Below are positions 5,169 through 5,273 of a DNA stretch of 5,273 nt, piece by piece. Position 1 is the first letter of the stretch. Each line of letters begins with the position of its first letter. Location of the stretch: contig JBAYOD010000221.1 in the NCBI GenBank assembly GCA_041678445.1, positions 1-5,273 of the forward strand, given 5' to 3'. A program made the translations under genes and the position numbers. This stretch comes from Zeimonas sp041678445. Its GTDB lineage: Bacteria; Pseudomonadota; Gammaproteobacteria; Burkholderiales; Burkholderiaceae_E. Under the pieces are notes generated by a model, which ran no database searches, had not been told where the DNA came from, and was given only the letters and a program-made list of their open reading frames with translations.

Positions 5169-5196
5169 CCGGGCCCCGGCCCGCTACCGTGTCTGC

Positions 5197-5273
5197 ATGG
5201 CACACGAACACGACACCGGCTACAGACTGCTGTTCTCGGCCCCCGAGATGGTGCGCGACCTGCTGCGCGGCTA
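5197..5273 (+). CDS. Rpn-family (PD-(D/E)XK) recombination-promoting nuclease / putative transposase, N-terminal fragment
   Basis: Only 25 codons are visible before the window ends. They read MAHEHDTGYRLLFSAPEMVR then DLLRG, closely matching the usual N-terminus of Rpn/PF04754 proteins (HDtsYKlLFShPemVrDLL). Members are typically about 300 aa DNA endonucleases that promote RecA-independent recombination, and are often annotated as putative transposases. The ATG at 5197 is chosen because the family motif begins right after it, although no clear ribosome binding site precedes it. The catalytic core lies outside the window. This is the only gene called here on the plus strand. Confidence 0.75.
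   Translation, partial: MAHEHDTGYRLLFSAPEMVRDLLRG

Larger units (their letters stand above)
4744..5196. other. Gene-free stretch between the vapBC remnant and the Rpn-like gene
   Basis: I find no credible gene in these roughly 450 bases. The open frames here have no recognisable domains and atypical composition. The stretch holds two clusters of a 14-bp repeat, two AT-rich dyads (4878-4912), a 14-bp GC palindrome (GCCGGCCGGCCGGC, 4977-4990), and a GC-rich dyad CGGGCC-CC-GGCCCG (5170-5183) just before the Rpn-like start. The AT-rich patch at 4878-4917 contrasts with the GC-rich surroundings, which suggests acquired or eroded accessory DNA. Confidence 0.55.

Noticed and set aside
4729..5211. 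160-codon minus-strand frame in the gene-free stretch
   Set aside because: No family resemblance, no ribosome binding site at its start, and it crosses the repeats and AT-rich dyads and overlaps the Rpn-like start. I treat it as chance.

Overview
The window is GC-rich DNA with long antisense open frames, high-GC codon use and Burkholderiales-type gene families (a DUF2946 / PCuAC / TonB-receptor cluster). I infer a betaproteobacterium, perhaps near Alcaligenaceae, but no marker gene fixes the taxon.

From about 4317 down to the left edge, the minus strand carries one apparent operon with a repeated logic. Its order of transcription is: a DUF2946 protein (4317-3958), a periplasmic PCuAC copper chaperone (3805-3335), a second DUF2946 protein (3266-2823), a TonB-dependent outer-membrane receptor (2744-675), and a HemS/HmuS-type protein (685 to the left edge). 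The last start overlaps the receptor's stop. The last gene is open at the edge, and at least 228 codons are present. The two DUF2946 frames carry the two hallmarks reported for CruR of Bordetella pertussis: a CXXC motif and, close to the C-terminus, RAPP (second copy) or RGPP (first copy). CruR is a copper-sensing upstream ORF. As its nascent chain binds copper, arrest at RAPP is relieved and Rho terminates transcription before the downstream TonB-receptor gene. Here one such element appears to guard the chaperone and a second the receptor, giving two serial copper checkpoints in one operon. The receptor would bring the ligand across the outer membrane and PCuAC would bind copper in the periplasm. 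The HemS-like gene suggests a link to heme, so the receptor's substrate (copper complex, heme or other) is open.

Right of the operon (4318-5196) the DNA is accessory in character. It holds an 85-codon frame (4706-4449) that looks like an in-frame deletion fusing the start of a VapB antitoxin to the end of a VapC PIN toxin. A good ribosome binding site and an operator-like dyad still precede it. About 450 bases without a gene follow. They contain AT-rich dyads (two TTTCA-N4-TGAAA sites exactly 20 bp apart) and two clusters of a 14-bp repeat built on TGGCCGAATNC. At the right edge, the first 25 codons of a plus-strand gene (from 5197) resemble the N-terminus of Rpn-family recombination-promoting nucleases.

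No rRNA, tRNA, CRISPR array or complete insertion sequence was seen.
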